A stretch of 64,000 nt of DNA from Salvelinus alpinus (Eukaryota; Chordata; Actinopteri; Salmoniformes; Salmonidae): positions 11,392,076 through 11,456,075 of the forward strand of contig NC_092099.1 in assembly GCF_045679555.1 (NCBI RefSeq), given 5' to 3'. Within the stretch, counting starts at the first letter, position 1, and the number at the start of each line of letters is the position of its first letter. Position numbers and translations under genes: made by a program. The notes under the pieces were generated by a model, which saw only the letters and a program-made list of their open reading frames with translations, ran no database searches and had not been told where the DNA came from. Shown piece by piece: positions 54,101-59,958 of this stretch.

Positions 54101-55481
54101 CCACCACAGTGCCTCTCTGTCTCAGAATCCCACTGGGAGCCACCCAGTAGGAAGTCACTTCAGGCCTGGGGGTGCGTCCCAAATGGCACCCTATTCCCTA
54201 TTATAGTGCACTGCACAATTAGAGAGAATAGGGTGCCATTAGGGACGAGGTCCTAATCACAGTCCCACTGATCGGCGAGATCAAATCATGTGGGACACTT
54301 CTGTGACCATTCCTTTAGGCTTTTTAAAAAATCATGGGGCTTCGCTAGGAGTGAGAACAAGGAGTCTACTTTTCAAGGTTCTGTGAAATTATACTGTAGC
54401 TGTCTAATAACATATGGTGATTATGCATTTCTCTCACTTTTCTATCCTTCTGGGAGGCATCTAAAACATTTAGCAGAGGTTATAGTACAGCACAACATTG
54501 CGCTGCTATCCGTAAATTAAAATGGGAAGATATACACTAGTACACTGACTAAAATTGCTTGAAGGTTCCAATTTACACTGTGATGCCCATTGTTCATGAC
54601 TTGTGATTAAACCAACATTGCCTATGCACCCTGTAGAATTGTCCCATGGTAATTGGGCTAGGATGTCATAAGAAAACAGCTCATACTGTATCCTTGGGAA
54701 ACTGCTCCTCCCTACATGGGAGGGTCAAGCGATTTTGAACGCTTTAGATAAGCAATCCTTGTAATGAACCTTTTCCTACAGGTTCAAGAGAAGTTCAGCA
54801 GTCGGATCTAGAGGAGAATCCCATTGGTTTGGATAACAATGGGTTAAACTGGTGTTACCGGAGCTGTACTTCTAAATTCGATCAATTCACTTAAAACTTT
54901 GTAAAACTAACAGAGCCTGAAAGAAGCACAAGTCCACCATAAGCGGTCCCTGAAGAACCGTGATGGACATGTCCCTTAGAAACCAATCACTGTATGTACA
55001 GAGACGCGCTGGATGGAGAGAGTGGAAAGAGAGAGAGGAGGCTGAAGAGGACGCAGAAGAGACTGTGATTGTTACCTCGTCTGCGCTCTCGAGCTGCGAG
55101 AGAGGTGGAAAGAGAGAGCGAGAGATGCTGTGGAGAGGAGAGAGATGGGTGGAGGGAGAGAAAGAAAGCGAGAGAGATGCTGGTGGAGAGGAATCAGGAC
55201 ACTCGTTACCTCGTCTACGCTCTCGCCGTGCAGGGCGCTCTCGGGCGGCCCCAGGTCGATGCTCTTGCGGCCGTCCCTCTTCTTGTGCTTGTTGGGTAAC
55301 TTCTTGATGCTGCTGCCGTGGCTGAGGCGGCGCACAGGGCTGGTCAGCCACTTCTTCAGGGTGTTCCCCGAGCGCTTCGGTCCCGGAGAGCTTGAATGGA
55401 TGGAGCTCTGGGATGCCTGGGGCTGCAGGCTGGCCACCGACTCGGTTTTCGCTCCCTCGGGCCCACTGACCGAGTAGTTCT
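22241..55481 (-). CDS. KALRN: Kalirin, C-terminal half: DH2-PH2-SH3-Ig-FN3-kinase (5' part beyond the window)
   Basis: Twenty-six exons on the minus strand join in frame without a stop, and all splice sites are GT-AG. In coding order: 55481-55210, (optional 55093-55076), 54012-53872, 53033-52938, 51700-51582, 51242-51176, 50464-50361, 49952-49883, 49682-49596, 49477-49385, 49240-49190, 48909-48832, 47114-46929, 46712-46541, 45711-45470, 45022-44769, 43163-43028, 39042-38983, 37317-37290, 37021-36859, 25284-25163, 25067-24936, 24703-24539, 24150-24072, 23902-23702, 23169-23031, 22786-22241. Kalirin is a Rho-family guanine-nucleotide exchange factor at synapses and the cytoskeleton. Its second DH-PH acts on RhoA. 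The long form (kalirin-12 type) ends in a kinase. Kalirin rather than the paralogue TRIO is supported by the linker spelling ([23 protein letters not shown]), by the SKIPLDT segment near the C-terminus and by UMPS next door. The first DH-PH and the spectrin repeats must lie beyond 64000. Confidence 0.95.
23221..23303. repeat. GTGCACTAC-family MITE in a KALRN kinase intron
   Basis: Short hairpin with arms TGGCACCCTATTCCCTACA and TGTAGGGAATAGGGTGCCA. Confidence 0.8.
24299..24402. repeat. GTGCACTAC-family MITE
   Basis: Complete palindromic copy in the intron before the FN3 exons (AAAATGGCACCCTATTCCC and inverse GAATAGGGTGCCATTTGG). Confidence 0.8.
24426..24478. repeat. Half copy of the GTGCACTAC-family MITE
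   Basis: It has only the right arm (CCTGGTCAAAAGCAGTGCAC to GGTGCCATTTAGGACG), 25 bp from the complete copy and in the same orientation. This suggests a local partial duplication. Confidence 0.7.
24539..25067 (-). CDS. KALRN: KALRN fibronectin type III domain (two exons)
   Basis: The exons are 25067-24936 and 24703-24539. The domain reads [34 protein letters not shown], then [38 protein letters not shown]. The Trp in the B strand and the YQFRV...NPWG...PSEPS ending are diagnostic of FN3. It lies between Ig and kinase, as in kalirin-12. Confidence 0.93.
25163..25284 (-). CDS. KALRN: KALRN Ig domain, second half
   Basis: It encodes [20 protein letters not shown], then [16 protein letters not shown]: the D-x-G-x-Y-x-C core of an I-set Ig domain. 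It joins the first half at 36859 in phase, across an 11.6-kb intron. Confidence 0.95.
25363..25482. repeat. GTGCACTAC-family MITE
   Basis: Both arms are visible, CCCAAATGGCACTCTATTCC and GGGAATTGGGTGCCATTTGG. Confidence 0.8.
26388..26492. repeat. Palindromic MITE (CCTGTAGGTTTTC ends)
   Basis: Inverted ends are CTCCTGTAGGTTTTCGCTCC and GGAGTGAAAACCTACAGG. The inner parts (CTGATTCAGATTATC, ATAGATTAGGGTTGGAG) are non-coding. Confidence 0.6.
26576..26657. repeat. Solitary Tc1 terminal repeat fragment
   Basis: It reads CAGTGCCTTCAGAAAGTATT, then TTTTTCCACATTTTGTTG and TTTAAAATGGATTAAA. This is one end of the GGCACTGTA-type Tc1 elements seen elsewhere here; the rest is absent. Confidence 0.75.
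26658..27140 (+). mobile_element. LTR and leader of an LTR retrotransposon
   Basis: A TATA-like TATAAAATGC (about 26899), an AATAAAG poly(A) hexamer (about 26993) and an end in CACAACA are followed by TTTGGCGACGAGGATGGGAT. The last resembles the primer-binding leader of Gypsy-like elements. The last 80 bp or so of the LTR recur at 34698-34779. No gag, pol or env frame is readable next to it, so this is a remnant. The class (Gypsy or endogenous retrovirus) is not resolved. Confidence 0.55.
27440..28530 (+). mobile_element. Salmonid TTAA-type repeat (piggyBac-like, non-autonomous)
   Basis: The roughly 1.1-kb block from TCCTACGCCTTCCACTAGAT to GTTCCGCTAGCGGAATTCCT, ending GGCTAGAAAGGTTAA, matches in layout a common salmonid dispersed repeat. 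It ends at TTAA (about 28529-28532), where Tc1 sequence begins. It has no long reading frame, and its matching left end is not visible. The piggyBac link rests on the TTAA junction only. Confidence 0.45.
28530..29885 (+). mobile_element. Sleeping Beauty-type Tc1 transposon, ends missing
   Basis: It starts at AAACAGCTTGGAAAATTCC and stops at AAAACTGAGTTTAAAA, so both terminal inverted repeats are gone. The body carries a plus-strand transposase in several frames. The DNA-binding part lies near 28700-29050 ([39 protein letters not shown]), then [13 protein letters not shown] (a catalytic Asp region near 29150). The C-terminal part at 29398-29757 shows [15 protein letters not shown] and [20 protein letters not shown] with the second and third acidic residues. 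Frameshifts and a premature stop near 29170 make it inactive. Confidence 0.88.
29886..33795. other. AT-rich block inside the KALRN intron, unassigned
   Basis: About 3.9 kb with only short open frames (for example 30944-31180, 31134-31346, 31383-31589) that I cannot link to a family. It may be internal sequence of the LTR element whose LTR pieces lie at 26.7-27.1 kb and 34.7 kb, or plain intron. Confidence 0.4.
33021..33043 (+). repeat. Poly-G run
   Basis: More than 20 consecutive G follow GTGCCTG. It could be a polypurine-like tract or an unstable homopolymer. Its length is prone to sequencing error. Confidence 0.7.
33796..34697 (+). mobile_element. Composite Tc1-like element with inverted transposase segment
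   Basis: The left end is ACACTAACGTTCAACAATTT, then GGGGTCACTTAGAAATGTCC. The transposase 5' part follows in plus orientation with frame breaks. At 34502-34560 GTCTCAACGTCAACAGTGAA...GGCAGAGTT appears, and its inverted copy lies at 34641-34697, so the same region is present head to head. The right arm ends abruptly at GTTGAGAC against the LTR fragment. Confidence 0.75.
34698..34779 (+). repeat. LTR 3'-end fragment
   Basis: AGTAATTAAATAATAAGG through CTAAAAGTCTCTCC to AATAATTCCACCACA matches 26983-27059 with few differences. It starts exactly where the composite Tc1 stops. Confidence 0.7.
34899..34979 (-). pseudogene. tRNA-Leu(AAG)-like pseudogene
   Basis: On the minus strand the 81-nt segment matches vertebrate tRNA-Leu(AAG) along its length: a GGTAGC start, TTCTAAGGCGCT, anticodon loop TTAAGGC, variable arm, GGGTTCAATCCCA T arm and a GCTGCCA end. 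The D arm and the 5' strand of the anticodon stem (CTATA instead of CTGGA) no longer pair, so it should not be functional. A Leu-tRNA-derived SINE head is an alternative. Confidence 0.7.
34988..36371 (-). mobile_element. Tc1-like element (GGCACTGTA family), hosting a second Tc1
   Basis: It is left-truncated at AAAGGTTGCATGTTTTGGAA. It continues to TTGTGGAG at 35069, is interrupted by 35070-35726, resumes at ACTACAATGTTGTTGATTC and ends TTTCTGAAGGCACTGTA. The transposase is mostly gone. Confidence 0.8.
35070..35726 (+). mobile_element. Internally deleted Tc1 nested in Tc1 with TA duplication
   Basis: The ends ACAGTGCATTCGGAAAGCAT and TTTCCGAATGCACTGTA are inverted, with TA on both sides, so the insertion is precise. 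Inside only part of the transposase gene remains, in antisense (the region with GGAAGAGTCTTGGTGG and GCTCTACGGACAATTCCTTC). The same family is at 41145-42610 and 57797-58440. Confidence 0.88.
36394..36770. repeat. Salmonid dispersed repeat with tRNA-like segment
   Basis: It contains TATATGTTACGAATTGG, GGGTTAGCTAACATGCGAAG, a tRNA-like antisense stretch (AGTTTCGAACGCTCAAAC) and CATACTGATTTGAGTATC, ending near CTATGTTACGTTTAGTATA. It is non-coding and directly precedes the Ig exon. Confidence 0.5.
36859..37021 (-). CDS. KALRN: KALRN Ig domain, first half
   Basis: It reads [20 protein letters not shown], then [20 protein letters not shown]. The first Ig cysteine and the GRPKP turn are clear. 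One residue, Leu, stands where the core Trp of the C strand is usual (ITWKG in relatives, NITLKG here). The exon ends in phase with 25284. Confidence 0.93.
37086..37185. repeat. GTGCACTAC-family MITE
   Basis: It lies 65 bp upstream of the Ig exon, with CTGGTCAAAAGTAGTGCACT and a diverged left arm. Confidence 0.75.
37290..37317 (-). CDS. KALRN: KALRN 28-nt micro-exon before the Ig domain
   Basis: It encodes IMNPNFIQE plus one base. It has a good acceptor (TTTCTTTGCAG) and a GTAAGA donor. With the next exon it gives NPNFIQEVAPEFL, a segment conserved in kalirin and, as a variant, in TRIO. Confidence 0.9.
37990..38070 (-). repeat. tRNA-like SINE remnant
   Basis: On the minus strand TGTGTGGCTCAGTTGGTAGA has an A-box form, and GGTTCAATTCC has a B-box form after a shortened middle. 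It looks like the head of a tRNA-derived salmonid SINE with an internal deletion. Confidence 0.5.
38095..38165. repeat. Dispersed repeat fragment
   Basis: TTTATTAGGATCCCAATTAG, CAGCAGCTACTGTTCC and GGGGTCCACA form a segment typical of a widespread fish repeat. Confidence 0.45.
38186..38919. mobile_element. Non-autonomous DNA element with GTGAGCACAAGACGTTGAAA ends
   Basis: The left end is GTGAGCACAAGACGTTGAAA and the right end is the inverse, TTTTCAACTTCTTGTGCTCAC. Near each end ACGTATTT and CAACGTCTTTTC motifs recur. It carries a nested GGGGTGTAATCA-type MITE (38291-38449). It has no transposase. Confidence 0.65.
38983..39042 (-). CDS. KALRN: KALRN 60-nt acidic linker exon
   Basis: It encodes [20 protein letters not shown], with an acceptor ending CACACCGCAG and a GTAGTA donor. 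This acidic, serine-rich stretch is characteristic of kalirin and is absent from TRIO at this place, so it helps name the gene. Confidence 0.9.
39537..39988. repeat. Foldback repeat with 70-bp arms
   Basis: The left arm AAACTTGCTGTCGG...TTTCAATATTCAACTTC...CAGCTGTC (39537-39609) is the inverse of the right arm GGACAGCTGGAGATCG...ATTGAAACAATATCGG...AGCAAGGTTT (39920-39988). The loop is about 310 bp. Confidence 0.7.
41145..42610 (-). mobile_element. Tc1-like transposon, most complete copy of its family here
   Basis: It starts TACAGTGCATTTGGAAAGTA and ends TTCACTGTA after an internal deletion of the right terminal repeat. The transposase reads on the minus strand in pieces. The N-terminal part is near 42335-41937 (a [13 protein letters not shown]-type helix region is clearer in the copy at 57.9 kb). 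WLSVWKVLP-like and [19 protein letters not shown] segments lie at 42185-41866. The C-terminal [20 protein letters not shown] is at 41763-41545, with a catalytic Asp. Several frameshifts break it. Confidence 0.85.
43028..43163 (-). CDS. KALRN: KALRN basic linker exon after SH3
   Basis: It encodes [20 protein letters not shown], then [20 protein letters not shown]. It is rich in Arg and Lys and follows the SH3 domain, as in kalirin and TRIO. Acceptor CACAACAG and donor GTGAGT are both strong. Confidence 0.92.
43164..44764 (-). other. KALRN: KALRN intron after SH3, possible alternative 3' untranslated region
   Basis: No exon was found. If the donor at 44768 is not used, translation stops after four bases (AAG TAA). 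An ATTAAA hexamer on the minus strand lies at 44590-44585, so the sequence could serve as the 3' end of a kalirin-9-like form. This is inference. Confidence 0.4.
44769..45022 (-). CDS. KALRN: KALRN second SH3 domain exon
   Basis: It reads [20 protein letters not shown], then [20 protein letters not shown] and [16 protein letters not shown]. The ALKENE RT loop and the GWIPG motif mark an SH3 fold. The acceptor is CAG followed directly by CAG (NAGNAG), so one glutamine may be optional. The donor is GTAAGT. Confidence 0.95.
45470..45711 (-). CDS. KALRN: KALRN serine/proline-rich linker exon
   Basis: It encodes [20 protein letters not shown], then Pro/Ser-rich sequence and [20 protein letters not shown]. 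It follows PH2 in phase ([12 protein letters not shown] is the conserved junction). It is low in complexity and probably disordered. Confidence 0.92.
45876..46050. repeat. Palindromic MITE (GGGTTGCAA ends)
   Basis: It starts AGGGTTGCAAAATTC and ends GAATCTTGCAACCCTA, with inverted TTCCCAAATTTTTCAG / GGAATCTTGGAAAA type arms. A diverged relative is at 48983-49145. Confidence 0.65.
46072..46519 (+). repeat. 5'-truncated LINE 3' end (TGATTTGATTTG tail)
   Basis: It begins GGCAAGCGGTACCGGAGTGC, holds the end of a reverse transcriptase frame (the KSRTKRL...[10 protein letters not shown] type) and ends GTAAGCATTTCACTGTAAGG through GACAAATACATTTTGATTTG. It is the same family as 47183-48197, in a related subfamily. 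Confidence 0.8.
46541..47114 (-). CDS. KALRN: KALRN second PH domain (two exons)
   Basis: The exons are 47114-46929 and 46712-46541. The domain reads [60 protein letters not shown], then [20 protein letters not shown] with the invariant C-terminal helix Trp. It binds membranes and assists the adjacent DH domain. Confidence 0.95.
47183..48197 (+). mobile_element. 5'-truncated non-LTR retrotransposon in the intron between DH2 and PH2
   Basis: It keeps the C-terminal part of the reverse transcriptase polyprotein: [54 protein letters not shown] and [17 protein letters not shown], in plus orientation with frame breaks. Then comes a long 3' untranslated region with a C run (47869-47883) and the TGACAAATAAAGTTTGATTT tail. 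It is a salmonid LINE of the Rex1/RSg-1 sort; the clade name is tentative. Confidence 0.82.
48346..48424. repeat. GTGCACTAC-family MITE
   Basis: It has CTGGTCAAAAGTAGTGCACT and TATAGGGAATAGGGTGCCAT with a shortened left arm. Confidence 0.8.
48832..51242 (-). CDS. KALRN: KALRN second DH (RhoGEF) domain, seven exons
   Basis: The exons are 51242-51176, 50464-50361, 49952-49883, 49682-49596, 49477-49385, 49240-49190 and 48909-48832. The domain starts [20 protein letters not shown] (conserved region 1). It goes on through [51 protein letters not shown], then [20 protein letters not shown] (conserved region 3, the GTPase-contacting helix) and ends [18 protein letters not shown]. The Glu of region 1 and the Lys and Asn residues near LLLK and NDMMN that are needed for exchange are present. 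The expected substrate is RhoA, by family knowledge. Confidence 0.96.
48983..49145. repeat. Diverged GGGTTGCAA-type MITE
   Basis: AAGGTTACAAATGTCCAGTA, ACTTTCCCAAAAGCC and the right side TTTTGGGAAACCCTAA match the layout of the element at 45876-46050. It lies between two DH exons. Confidence 0.5.
50280..50322. repeat. Half copy of the GTGCACTAC-family MITE
   Basis: Only the right arm, GGTCAAAAGTAGTGCACTAC to AATAGGGTGGCATTTTG, is present, 40 bp from the exon at 50361. Confidence 0.7.
50624..50724. repeat. GTGCACTAC-family MITE
   Basis: Complete copy: CATCCCAAACGGCACCATAT and ATGTTGTCATTTGGGACAC. Confidence 0.8.
50928..51025. repeat. GTGCACTAC-family MITE
   Basis: Complete copy: GTTCCAAATAGCACCCTAAT and GAATGGGGTGCCATTTGGGA. 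Confidence 0.8.
51582..54012 (-). CDS. KALRN: KALRN linker exons before DH2 (three exons)
   Basis: The exons are 54012-53872 ([18 protein letters not shown], then [17 protein letters not shown]), 53033-52938 ([32 protein letters not shown]) and 51700-51582 ([20 protein letters not shown], then [10 protein letters not shown]). The HTPLPPPM and KALRGRM segments are conserved in kalirin. The last exon ends in AT and joins the G of the next to complete Met in GRMFVLNEL. Confidence 0.92.
51950..52430 (+). mobile_element. tRNA-derived SINE with duplicated B box
   Basis: The head GCCTCCCGAGTGAAGCAGTG carries the A box, and GGGTTCGAGTCC the B box. The body contains CGACCGGGAGACCCATGGGA, GGTTGCCAGGTGTACGGTGT and AGCGATGAGACAAGACTGTA, and the end is ATTGGGGAGAAAAAGGGGTC. 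A 53-bp part of the head, including the B box, is present twice in tandem (51983-52035 and 52036-52088). It is non-coding and transcribed by RNA polymerase III in its family. Confidence 0.88.
52561..52653. repeat. GTGCACTAC-family MITE
   Basis: Arms GAGTCCCAAATAGCACCCTC and AATAGGGTGCTATTTGAGAC. Confidence 0.8.
53243..53332. repeat. GTGCACTAC-family MITE
   Basis: GCGTCCCAAATTATAGTGCA on the left and GGATGCCATTCGGGACAC on the right. Confidence 0.75.
53716..53798. repeat. GTGCACTAC-family MITE
   Basis: CATTCCAAAGGGCACCCTAT on the left, and GGGTGCCATTTTGGACGCAT on the right with a shortened right arm. Confidence 0.75.
54173..54248. repeat. GTGCACTAC-family MITE
   Basis: TGCGTCCCAAATGGCACCCT and GAATAGGGTGCCATTAGGGA around a short loop. 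Confidence 0.8.
55076..55093 (-). CDS. KALRN: Candidate 18-nt KALRN micro-exon
   Basis: A CTCTCTCGCAG acceptor, six codons LESADE, and a GTAACA donor. It is in phase 0, so it can be included (VDE-LESADE-RGRKE) or skipped without frame change. The preceding exon ends in the similar ESVDE, and the two sites look like local duplicates. Splicing is not proven. Confidence 0.5.
55210..55481 (-). CDS. KALRN: KALRN linker exon before DH2 (first exon in the window)
   Basis: It encodes [20 protein letters not shown], then [39 protein letters not shown] and ends HGESVDE. The [14 protein letters not shown] motif is a signature of kalirin/TRIO between the two GEF units. Acceptor CTTCCAG and donor GTAACG. 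It starts in phase 1, so it needs an upstream exon beyond the visible sequence. Confidence 0.93.
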
Positions 55482-55622
55482 CTGGAAGGAGACGAGACAA
55501 ACAGCATTTTAGACTTCAAAATTCCACCGTGACAACATTCTGTCAAACACACACCTTTATAGTACACAAATATACAGCATGAGCCTCTGAGTCACACACC
55601 AGCTCTCTCTCGTTGGCTTTGT

Positions 55623-55735
55623 GTGCGTCCCAAGTGGCATCCTATTCCCTACAGTGTACTACTTTTGACCAGAGCCCTATGGGCCCTGGCCAAAGTAGAG
55701 CACTACATAGGAAATAAGGTGCCGTGTTGGATACA
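55623..55735. repeat. GTGCACTAC-family MITE
   Basis: GCGTCCCAAGTGGCATCCTA on the left and GGAAATAAGGTGCCGTGTTG on the right. Confidence 0.75.
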
Positions 55736-56289
55736 GACTCTGTCCATACACAGTGCTAGCTTTCTGTACTAACTATCCCTTAGTTATCCCTTGCAGTCTG
55801 ACGTCCACTAAGAAATACCAACCTTCCCAAAAGCATAGGGTGAACAGTACACAAGTCATTTGTTTATTAACATTGCCCAATGTAATACAGTGTAGGAATG
55901 CAGCCATGTGTATACTAACAATACTCAATGTAGCCTAATACTGTATAGGAATGCAAGTCACAGTGTGTGTTCAGCTCATTTCAAGCCTCGGTTTCAGAAC
56001 ACAACACACCTCCTTTTGACCATTGATATTATTTCTACAAACAGGGCCTGTGAGAAATGTTCTTTTTTTCCCAAGATATATTTCCAGTGTGTTAGCTGAT
56101 AATTATGCACTTTTCTCCGTAAATATTTGATGCTCATGTTTGTTTTAAGCCAGTAAAAAGATAGTGGAATCGTTTACTGGACAGTTGCTTTTCTTACTTT
56201 TATGTTAATAAACTGCAGCTTGCTTCATAAATGGCTAAAAGGTGGACTGGTTTAGGCTATTACTAACTATTTAACCAAGTTGAAGACAT

Positions 56290-57181
56290 ACAGTGCCTTC
56301 GGAAAATACTCAACCCACTAGTATTTTTCCACGTGTTATTGCGTTACAAAGTCGGATTAAAATGGCTTCAATTGTTATTTATTGTCAACAATCTACACAA
56401 AATACTCTAATGTCAAAGGGGAAGAAAAATTCAGACATTTCTCAGAAATGTATCATTGCTAGACAGCCATTTTCAAGTCTTGCCATAGATTTCAAAGCCA
56501 ATTTAAGTCAAAACTGTAACTAGACCACTCAGGAACATTCAATGTCATCTTGGTAAGCAACTCCAGTGTAGATTTGGCCTTGTGTTTTACGTTACTGTCC
56601 TGCTGAATGGTGAATTTGCCTTCCAGTGTCTGTTGGGAAGCAGACTGAACCAGGGTTTCTTCTAGGATTTTGCCTGTGCTTAGCTCTATTCCGTTTTTTT
56701 TTATCCCCAAAAACTCCCTAGTCCTTGCCGATGACAAGCATACCCATAACATGATGCAGCCACCACCACGCTTGAAAATATAGAGTGCTGTGTTTGCCCC
56801 AAACATAATGCTTTGTATTCAGGACAAAAAGTACATTTCTTTGCCACATTCAAAAATCATGTGAACCACTATTATTGCACACAGGGTGTGTCCATGCAAC
56901 TTATTATGTGATTTGTTCAGCACATTTTTACTCCTGAACTTATTTAGGTGTGCCATAACAAAGGGGTTGAATACTTATTCCCTCAAGACATTTCAGTTTT
57001 TCATTTTTTATTCATTTGTAATAATTTATCAAAACAAAATTCCACTTTGACATAATGGGATATCTATCGTGTGTAGATTAGTGAGACCAAATCTCAATTG
57101 AATCGATTTAAAATTCAGGCAGAAACACAACAAAAAATGTGGAAAGAGTCAAGGGGTTGAACACTTTCTGAAGGAACTGTA
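56290..57181 (-). mobile_element. Tc1-like element (GGCACTGTA family), internally deleted
   Basis: The left end is CAGTGCCTTCGGAAAATACT and the right end is TTTCTGAAGGAACTGTA. Antisense transposase remains at 56806-56492 show GGGCIMLWVC, FTIQQDSNVKHKAKSTLELL and WSSYSFDLN, the degraded C-terminal DDE part. It is a relative of 18611-20036 and 34988-36371. Confidence 0.8.
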
Positions 57182-57796
57182 TGTGCTGTTGAATCCAGAC
57201 TAGCTCTGGTCTACAGGGCGAGGACATTTGCCCCTGCACTCTGTTACAAAATTCCTCTGTGGAAGGATACATAGACCCAAAAGAGAGCAGAGGTCCTCAC
57301 ATAGATCCAGACTGGCGCCAGAGAGTGACTAGTGCAAAAGCTCCTGAATGATGTATTTGTCAAACTCCTCCCAGTCCACCCCCATGCAGTCAAAAGCGAA
57401 GTACAGTAGGGTACACCATAACAAAACATTTAGCAACAGAACACAAAAAAAATCATTTTCTCCCAAATGAACACAATCCTGAGGTATCGTCAGTATTACT
57501 AACTATAAAAGCAGAGAGAACATCCATCCACTGAGATAAAACATAGCTTGATACTAAAGGAAACATTTGGCCAAGCCATTGAGCAGAAAGGGGAGTTATG
57601 TTTGTGCTGTGAAGGCCGGCCAGGTCAACCAACACACAAGTCTGTCCATGCTGTTGAAAAGACCCAGGATGTTGTTATCAGCCAGATAGGGAGATGTGTG
57701 CTGCTCCAGTCAATCCTATTGAGGCAAACAAAAGAGGGAGAATAACACTTCTCGCGCCCGTGAGCAATTGAAGACCGGGTGCCATTTGGGACACAT

Positions 57797-58440
57797 TCAG
57801 TGCCTTCAGAAAGTATTCAGACCCCTTGACTTTTTCCATATTTTGTTATATGACCTTGCTCACCTCCCTGACCAAGGCCCTTCTCCCTCGATTGCTCAGT
57901 TTGGCCGGGCGGCCAGCTGTAGGAAGAGTCTTGGTGGTTCCAAACTTCTTCCATTTAAGAATCATGGAGGCCACTGTGTTCTTGGGGACCTTCAATGCTG
58001 CAGAAATGTTTTGGTACCCTTCCCCAGATCTGTGCCTCGACACAATCCTGTCTCGGAGCTCTACGGACAATTCCTTCGACCTCATGGCTTGGTTTTTGCT
58101 CTGACATGCACTGTCAACTGTGGGACCTTATATAGACAGGTGTGTGCCTTTCCAAATCATGTCCAATCAATTGAATTTACCACAGGTGGACTCCAATCAA
58201 GTTGTATAAACATCTCAAGGATGATCAATGGAAACAGGATGCACCTGAGCTCAATTAAGTCTCATAGCAAAGGGTCTGAATACTAAAATTTCGATAAACG
58301 TGTTTTCGCTTTGTCATTATGGGGTATTGTGTGTAGATTCATGAGGATTTGTTTTATTTAATACATTTTAGAGTAAGGCTGTAACGTAAGACAATGTGGA
58401 AAAAGTCAACGGGTCTGAATACTTCCCGAATGCACTGTAT
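57797..58440 (-). mobile_element. Internally deleted Tc1-like element
   Basis: The ends are CAGTGCCTTCAGAAAGTATT and TTCCCGAATGCACTGTA. Inside, on the minus strand, the N-terminal DNA-binding part is intact for 79 codons: [58 protein letters not shown] (58085-57846). The catalytic part is deleted. A half GTGCACTAC MITE (57777-57797) abuts its left end. Confidence 0.85.
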
Positions 58441-58732
58441 TGACAGGAAATTGCAGAGTGGGATAGCGTAGCCTGTGTTGCTGCCGACTTGTTGCTTCTG
58501 TGCTAGGTGACTCATTATGGGGAAGTGAGCTTGTGGAGAATCATGTGGACAAAGCCTGTAGTTAGATATTATTAAGTAGATTAGCTCAGCAGCCCATAGG
58601 GGTATCACAGCCATATCATAGTCCCAGCCACAATCTCTCCCTGTGGGGACAGTCAACAACAGGGCCGAAAGAGAGAGAGAGAGGGGGAGAGAGAGGAGAG
58701 AGAAAGAAGGGCAGTCTGAAGGAATAGGCCTT

Positions 58733-59096
58733 TTAAAGGGATAGTTCGGGGCTTTGGCAATGAGACCATTTATCTACATCCCCAGAGTCAGATGAACTCG
58801 TAGATAACATTTTTATGTATCTGCGTCCAGTATGAAGGAAGTTAGTGGTCGGTTTGCAAGCCAATGCTAACTAGCTTAGCACAAAGACTGAAAGTCTTTG
58901 GGTACAGCAAGCATACTACCTCTTAACTTTTTATAATAAAAAAAAAAACTCTGCATTGTTGGCAAAGTACCCGTAAGTAAGCATTTCACTGTTGGTTCCG
59001 AAGAATTTGACTTGGCATCCAAAAGTTCACCTGACTCTGGGAAAGCACAGTTGATAAAGGGCATTCATTTACCAAAATCCTGAAATATCCCTTTAA
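58733..59096. repeat. Palindromic MITE flanked by TTAA
   Basis: The ends are TTAAAGGGATAGTTCGGGGC and AAATATCCCTTTAA, with inverted CCCCAGAGTCAGATGAAC and TTCACCTGACTCTGGG arms. A fragment with CCCGTAAGTAAGCATTTCAC (about 58968-58993), like the tail of the LINE at 47183-48197, sits in the right half. Confidence 0.75.
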
Positions 59097-59218
59097 CTGA
59101 GGTGACCCACAGCCCCTCCTCTCCATGTGGAGTCAACTGATGAAATGGCTCTTTGATAACATGAACACTGAACACTTTTCATGAACACTTTTCAGACAGG
59201 CTTTCTCCATGGGCCTTT

Positions 59219-59221
<3 letters not shown>

Positions 59222-59307
<86 letters not shown>
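59222..59307 (+). repeat. (GA)n microsatellite, about 86 bp
   Basis: Uninterrupted GA dinucleotides follow TTTGTCA. A shorter GA-rich tract lies at 58667-58708. Confidence 0.95.
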
Positions 59308-59308
<1 letters not shown>

Positions 59309-59456
59309 ACTCCAACACTTGGCTGCATGGGACACGTGTGTACACTTACAGCTATGACCTGCATAGCTGCTGTGGAGCATAGTGCTCCAGGCTAGGCCTC
59401 CTCTGTTCAATAACCGCCATACATGAGGGTTTCTACTCCACTTCAAAGATATTTGG

Positions 59457-59591
59457 GCTGCTTCCCAAATGGCAGCCTACTTCCCTACATAGTAAATGGC
59501 AGCATAGTCCCTATATAGTGCACTACTTTAGACCAGAGCCCAGGTCAAAAGTAGTAGACTATGTAGGGAATAGGGTGCCATTTGAGACACA
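59457..59591. repeat. GTGCACTAC-family MITE with partial left duplication
   Basis: TGGCAGC-type left arm pieces occur twice (59471 and 59496) before TATAGTGCACTACTTTAGAC, with the right arm GGGAATAGGGTGCCATTTGA. Confidence 0.75.
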
Positions 59592-59828
59592 GATTTGGTA
59601 ACATTCGCTGCAGGCTTGTCTGTGGTAACAATCTCACTGTGACTGGACAGTGGCTTGTTGAGCTGGCCTTGTGACGCCACACATGATTGCCTGCTTGAAA
59701 AGCACTTCGGAGAGCAGTGCGTAACACTGAGGCTTGCTGACGACAGCAGGCGCTCTCATGGGCACGTGCTACAAAAATAGTGGCTCTCTTGGCCGGCCAA
59801 TAGGCCCTGCTCTTTGTACACGGGGGCG

Positions 59829-59958
59829 GTGTCCCAAAAGGCACCCCTATTCTCCTTTACAGAGCAATACTTTTGACCAGGGACCATACGGAAGATCACA
59901 GGGCTCTGATCAAAAGTGGTGCACCATAAAGGGAATAGGGTGCCATTTGGGACACAGC
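59829..59958. repeat. GTGCACTAC-family MITE
   Basis: GTGTCCCAAAAGGCACCCCT and GGGAATAGGGTGCCATTTGG. Confidence 0.8.

Noticed and set aside
59179-59446. Open frames with long Ser-Leu repeats
   Set aside because: They are a translation of the GA microsatellite.
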